Shown here piece by piece: positions 58,832 to 64,000 of a DNA stretch of 64,000 nucleotides (positions are counted from its first letter, which is position 1; every line of letters starts with the position of its first letter). The notes under the pieces were generated by a model. The model made no database searches. It saw only the letters and a list, made by a program, of their open reading frames with translations, and was not told where the DNA came from. The position numbers and the translations under genes are program-made. Origin of the DNA: Gaertneriomyces semiglobifer (taxonomy: Eukaryota > Chytridiomycota > Chytridiomycetes > Spizellomycetales > Spizellomycetaceae); contig JAHLKF010000017.1 of NCBI GenBank assembly GCA_025558075.1, forward strand, positions 346,975 through 410,974, written 5' to 3'.

Positions 58832-60821
58832 TCTGGTGGCCTGAAAAGCCGGCTAATCAGACTATTGTCTTGCACTTCCAGTGGTTGGGTACGCATCAAC
58901 TTTTGACTTTCCGATTTGTGCCTGGGACCTAGATTGAGGCGGGCGATGTCACGCTTCCACCTATGCCGTTCTGGATCGCCGCACTCCAGAGTTCTCAGGC
59001 CTCAAACCCGCACTTTCCGCCGCATTGACTGGTGCTTTGATCTTTGCCGCAACGTGGTTGGGCATGTAGGAGAGAGTCAGACAGTAGAGATAGGACGACC
59101 CTTTCCGACTTAAGGACTGTTTGATATGATGGCCGGCTGAACAAGTCCAAACGAACGTAATGCTAGTGACTGCAACCAGTACCATCATATTTACTACGAT
59201 TGACCTTGTTTCGCTTTCCGGTGCTCTACCGCTTACTCGGTGCTCCATCTTTCCTCCGTTGCTTCACTACTTCCACTGTGAACTGTAACAATGTATGCAG
59301 TAGTAGTAAATAGGGACCGAGGTGTAATACTAAAACACAAGCTCTTGTGCGTGCAGCTAGCTAACGGACGTAATTAATGTCTTCTGTGAGTGACAATCGA
59401 ATATGGCAGCCAAACAAAGAATTCCTCGGTCATTTTGGAATCAACCGCAGATTCTACGTGGACATGGAATCAACAGAAAGCCACAATCTGAAGGGCAATT
59501 ATCAAGCGGGTGAGAATATAGCAATCCAGGGAAATACCATCTCCCATACATATGAAGCACCGCTTGTTGAAGACGAGTCAATATTGTGGAGTCAGTTGCA
59601 CCATAGCATCGGTAGAAAACTGTAAAAACGCATGGAAGAAGAAACTGAGCAGACTACCACGGAAAATGCACCTCAACCACTGGCAGACCACCGGCAGGAA
59701 GTTGACTATTATGTGGGCGCGGTCGCTAATATGGCGATAAAGCTGAGCCGGCCGTCCAAAAGGCGTCTTGAACATCTCTCCTGACGCTACGATTGCACCG
59801 CCATTGCTGCGTTCTCTAGTGCTCCCCTGATCTCAATCGCCGCGCAGGGAGTCTTCTTTGGCCACCACATCGCCGGCACAAACGCTTCGTCAAACGCTGG
59901 CTACAATTTCCATCTCAGCTCGACCCACTCCGGACTTGCTTGGCAGCGTTCAGAAAGAGCATTGACCGGAATGGCCCGCCACAACGTGCCATGTTTCCGA
60001 CACCGATCTGCTCGGTTCAATGGAGATTGTATAACAGCCATAGAGAGGCGCGCAGCGGGTGGTCGGTTGCTTGCTTGCGGCAGGTTTGACTCGCCGCCTA
60101 GATGAGGAGTCTACGTCTGGATGTGGCAAGTTAAAAGTGGACAGTCTCCGCAAGCAAAGTTTTCGTCCGAAGTGTGTCCAAACTATGCCCACGTCCACCT
60201 GAGCGTTGAAGTCTGGAGCTCGGTGATTGGTATGCTGACGGGATATTCTACCTCCTGTTTGAAGTGAAGCAATGCTATCGATTCACAATTGCATTTTTGC
60301 GACGACAAAGGCTGATATGGTTTGATTAATGCAAGAGTGTTCATGGTCGTAGAGTTCCTTCTGCCAATCGCCAATGGAGAATGAGACCCGCCACGATAGT
60401 GATGTCACTCGAGACACTTGTGTCAGCGGTAGTGGCAGCTTTAGCGCTTGGGGCAACGTCTTCTATGACACCGTTCCTGGCCGAAGACTGGATCTTGAGC
60501 GTCGGCATAAAACTTCAGCCTTCAACTACCCAAAAGCTGTAAACGGCTTTCTTGCGAAATGCAGATGCGAAGAGCATGAAGGTGGAGGGGAATTCGTGTT
60601 TTGATTTGGACTCTCGGCCATCATCGTGCTTCCAATCGTCGCCAACCCTAACGTCTCTCTAAGCGATGAAATTGTGGGTGTGCCCTTTTCGTTATACATA
60701 TCTCTACAAATGGTGTGTATCTCACTTCAAACCAAACCAGGTAGCACTCAGCCCACACTTTGCTATCTGGGATCAAATGCATGTCATTATTATCACGAAT
60801 GTACAGTCGCCCTCTCTCTAT
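58832..60821. other. Subtelomeric region with short broken open stretches
   Basis: 2 kb. ORFs at 59,377-59,625 and 60,374-60,604 start with ATG but are short and unrecognised. Others break after 30-60 codons in all frames. It looks like decayed protein-coding sequence, but no parent family can be named. Confidence 0.4.
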
Positions 60822-61727
60822 TCATTTGCGAATCCTCTGGTTCTCTGTGTAATACGTAGTCTCTGCATCGTTACTCGGAACCGCCTTTCGCGCTGCAGTA
60901 TGAGGCGGCACAACGCCGGGGATGGCAATAAGGATCGCTGCAACAAGCTCGGTGCCGACTGCCAGCGGATAAAAGTAGGTTTCGTCCTGCTGTCGAACAG
61001 CATTGTCGAGCGTTGCAACGTAAAAGACTTCACGACCAAACAAAAAGACGGCGACCAGGAGCAGTATAAACGGGGTCTATATTAGCAGTTGGGAGTTAGC
61101 AAAACATAACAAGGAAACAACGGATGAATTGCACGTAACTGATTGGCGATTCCGGCGCCACAGGGCTAGTGCCTGCAGCAGCAACAGTAGCGACACGGTG
61201 AAAAAAATCCATGTGGCCGCCGACTTGAGGGTCTGCCCCAGTTGCTTGCCGCTATCGCTTGATGCGAGAGCCGCGTAGTTTCCGCCAGTGATGCCGAGCG
61301 AGACGGCGACAATCAAGATTAGGCGGACTACGACTCTGTTTTTGGCAAACGATCTCGAGTAAGCGCTCGGCAACCGGTCGGCAATGAGCAGTGCATGGTC
61401 CAGGACAAGAGCATAGGCAGTGTACAGCAGGCCGACAAACCCCATCGTGTACAGAATGACGGTTGCGAGGTAAAAGCCGAGGCTTTCGCCGGCCGTGTCC
61501 GAATGTGCTATTATCGCGCGCATAGCAAACGCAGCGATGCGGATGATGCAAAACAGCAGCAGGATGATGTGGGCAGCGCACCGGCGCCGGGCGGTGAGGA
61601 CGGCAAAGACGACCGCCAGCAGCGCATAAACAACGACAAAGGTCACGGGCACTGCGACCGAGTGGATTCCCGAAGAGTTCGCATAGTTAATGTGGGCCAG
61701 AGAGCCGGCCGCGAGCATGCTCGACAT
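60822..61727 (-). CDS. Seven-helix fungal membrane protein (DUF7702-like)
   Basis: Two exons, complement(join(60822..61076, 61140..61727)), 843 nt = 280 residues, in frame. Seven hydrophobic helices, starting VAVPVTFVVVYALLAVVFAV and IILLLFCIIRIAAFAMR and ending with AAILIAIPGVVPP. The exon-2 words TPFILLLVAVFLFGREVFYV and YFYPLAVGTELVAAILIA match the Dikarya multi-pass family with a conserved PExxYYPLAxxxELxAxxLF-like end. Function is unknown; a transporter or receptor role is not shown. It is the last intact gene before the telomere, about 2 kb from it. The start is MSSMLAAGSLAH; the upstream open frame is only an AT microsatellite. Confidence 0.8.
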
Positions 61728-61776
61728 TCTGTTCGGTTGCAACGATATTACTCGTCGGGTTATGAACGTGGTCTCA

Positions 61777-61801
61777 ATATATATATATATATATATATAT
61801 T
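61777..61801. repeat. (AT)12 microsatellite
   Basis: Uninterrupted AT dinucleotides about 50 nt upstream of the membrane-protein ATG. Confidence 0.95.
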
Positions 61802-63687
61802 GCACTTGTGCAATGGCGAGACCGACGTGCGTTTCGGAGGGGAAGTTGAGGTGTTGGCGAAGGAATGGGAAGCCAAGGTGTGATAGCGAATGAGATTCGG
61901 AAGAGAAGACATCCCGCGAGAGTTAACTCTTATATCTGTCTCCATCCTCGCCCGCGCACGCGATTCGGTCGATTGCTCATGGTTACATCCGCACCGAGTG
62001 TGTATGTCTATCAATCCCTATTGTATGATAGTAGCTGTTACTGTTACTTCGATGTGTCCACGACGAACTCGTTTTCGCCCCAGAGCGAATGTTCCAAAAT
62101 GGAAGCTTCGAAATTCGACCGCACGCGCGCAAAACTTTTTCCAAGTAATAGCACTCCTTCCGGTCAGGCAGCGGTGTACACGCAGGTGGGGATGTGCCCT
62201 GTTCAGAACAGGTCATGATAAGATGATTGCGGTACATTCCATCAACAAATTGGACGTTTCCAGCGCCGTACTACTTGTTTTTCAGTACGCCCCAACGAAA
62301 ATGTCCCCCGCAGCTCGGATCGGACTACCCCAGTCACCACGTGCATAACAAATCTGAACAACTCGCAGCGCTCCGCCAAGTATCAGGTTCGTCGGTAATT
62401 GTGTATATGTATTCTGGGGGACAAGGGGGGTTCCTCAGTCCTGGTCTTTACATACAATGCAAAGGGGGCAACCCTCGGGTTAACCCAGGAAGGTCCGATC
62501 CTGTCCGGATCTATACAAAGGGATGCAAAGGGATCTGTAGAAGGATTATGATCGGACGGTAGGGTTTCCAAGAGGATTACTCCGCTCCTAATGATCTCCT
62601 TTGTTAAGAGCCGGACGTTAAAGTGTCCGCCAGCGGTATAATAGATGTGTTATTGCCTGGAGGGCTAGGGATGAGAGGCGTCGGAGAACTTATAAGACTG
62701 CTGAATCTAAGGGAGCAGGATGATCAGTCTCTGGTCTTAGAACTGCCGGATGTCTTACTCGTTCAGATGCGACGGGACTTATAGAGCTGAATAGAACCTC
62801 TCGTATTCCTCCTAGATCTATGTCTGCCTGATCTTCGTCGCATAAGTCCGCGCGGTCCTCTTATAGGCCCCGCTGACTTAAGCGACAACAGAAATTATAT
62901 CACATGACTTGGCTGACTAAGATAGCTCTAACCCTGGTACTAGCGCGTCTATATACTTCAACTTATTACTAGCGGAAGTCTAAACCTGTCGCGGATCCCA
63001 AGACCGCAATCTCAGAACCTCAAGGGAACGGTGCGGAGACCGTGCCTCAACTCCTAGCATAATAAACACAACACAAGAACAAGATCTGCACCTCCGAAAC
63101 ACACCCGCAGGTTTGATAGCAAAAAATAAATACTACGGAGACCATCGCAAGGGTTCTGACGTTAAGGAGCGACGCCCATTTGCACTCGAAACCTTAGGAG
63201 TTAAGGAGCGGCGCGCACAAGGTTCGGAAGTACATAGGGTAATTTCCGAGAGTAAGAAAAACGACGCCCGAGAGAAAGCGCAAGGAGGTGACGGAAAGCT
63301 CCTATAAATAGAAGGCTGCAGCGGTGAAGGCAAGGAGGGCAAAAAACAGTAGAAACTTAGAGTCAGATAGTTCTAGTTCAATACGCAAGCCGAACTATAC
63401 AAATTACTCTATACAACCCCAGTGAGAAAAGGCACGCACGCTAAGTAACCGCGTCCCACGGGTCTGATCCCGCTTTTCCACGCTCGGCGGCGACATAGTT
63501 AACGGACTGACCATCTGGCTCAACATCACTCCTTGGTTCACCTATCAGCACTCTCATGCCCCCGCATTTAGTTACGGATCCGCACATTTACACATCTGAG
63601 ACATGTTAAGTCCCACGCGCTCTGTCACGATCAAATTAAACATAAACAAAGCCCACGGTCATCCCAAATGCGCCAATCATAGCTTAT

Positions 63688-63716
63688 TTCGCTCGGTGCA
63701 TTACAGCACGAGCGAA
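63688..63716. repeat. Hairpin next to the telomere
   Basis: TTCGCTCG-G-TGC / ATTACA loop / GCA-CGAGCGAA: an 11-bp stem with a single bulged G, 31 nt before the first telomeric repeat. Confidence 0.75.
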
Positions 63717-63747
63717 GAAAAATCCGTTACAATGTTTCTATGAGGGG

Positions 63748-64000
63748 TTAGGGTTAGGGTTAGGGTTAGGGTTAGGGTTAGGGTTAGGGTTAGGGTTAGG
63801 GTTAGGGTTAGGGTTAGGGTTAGGGTTAGGGTTAGGGTTAGGGTTAGGGTTAGGGTTAGGGTTAGGGTTAGGGTTAGGGTTAGGGTTAGGGTTAGGGTTA
63901 GGGTTAGGGTTAGGGTTAGGGTTAGGGTTAGGGTTAGGGTTAGGGTTAGGGTTAGGGTTAGGGTTAGGGTTAGGGTTAGGGTTAGGGTTAGGGTTAGGGT
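63748..64000 (+). repeat. Telomere, (TTAGGG)42
   Basis: 253 nt of uninterrupted TTAGGG on the plus strand to the window end. The G-rich strand runs 5' to 3' toward the end, so this is the right-hand chromosome terminus. Confidence 0.99.

Larger units (their letters stand above)
61728..63747. other. Telomere-adjacent region, no intact gene
   Basis: 2 kb, rich in stop codons. Starts with the AT microsatellite. From about 62,580 the composition shifts to many TTA/CTA words. On the minus strand, a TGTAACGGATTTTTC start 16 nt from the telomere and a TATTTATA box at 63,301-63,314 give it the look of a degraded LTR element reading inward; I could not find a primer site or a second LTR. Confidence 0.4.

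Noticed and set aside
63748..64000. Possible CRISPR-like regular repeat
   Set aside because: A 6-nt unit without spacers; it is the telomere.

Overview
The window is the right-hand end of a chromosome from a filamentous or zoosporic fungus. It finishes in about 42 perfect TTAGGG repeats. Genes are separated by short gaps and most carry several small introns (about 50-110 nt, with GTAAGT, GTATGT, GTACGT or GTTNNT donors). Fungal hallmarks are RIM15, PHA2, PHO89, an RCK2/Srk1 kinase, a C2H2 factor and stand-alone receiver proteins. Several genes, however, are of a kind that yeasts and most Dikarya lack: an ER Hsp90 ending in HDEL (GRP94), an animal-type 4E-BP with a TOR signalling motif, a DNMT1-like methyltransferase with RFTS and BAH domains, a two-knuckle RS2Z-type SR protein, the C-terminal half of EXD2, and a coiled-coil protein with a HAP1/TRAK-like CC1 box. 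This mix points to an early-diverging fungus, most likely chytrid-like. That placement is inference, not shown by the sequence.

Layout. 0-17.7 kb: housekeeping genes, namely the GRP94 3' end, ATG2 (-), a candidate MZT1 (+), VPS4 (-), 4E-BP (-), AIP1 (+), MED20 (-), prephenate dehydratase (-) and the SR protein (-). 17.7-33.5 kb: SRK1/RCK2-type kinase, PHO89, EXD2-like HNH protein and DNMT1, with three identical tRNA-Leu(AAG) genes. 33.5-43.4 kb: a stand-alone response regulator, a membrane-anchored FKBP and a giant RIM15 kinase that itself ends in a receiver domain. 43.4-54.4 kb: C2H2 factor, hotdog thioesterase, two unknown small proteins and a 1290-residue coiled-coil protein. 54.4-64 kb: a gene-poor subtelomere with a decayed Cdc20/Cdh1-type WD40 gene, two candidate small secreted proteins, a 100-bp tandem repeat, a 7-TM membrane protein, a hairpin next to the telomere, and telomeric repeats.

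How the genes relate. Several sit on nutrient and stress signalling: 4E-BP and ATG2 (TORC1 outputs), RIM15 (TORC1/PKA-restrained), the SRK1/RCK2 kinase (MAPK output) and PHO89 (phosphate). They are not co-oriented, so there is no evidence of an operon-like unit. Gene models below were built by hand from reading frames, splice consensus and family knowledge. Where exon sums close in frame I say so; internal exon borders of ATG2, AIP1, RIM15 and the SR protein are approximate.
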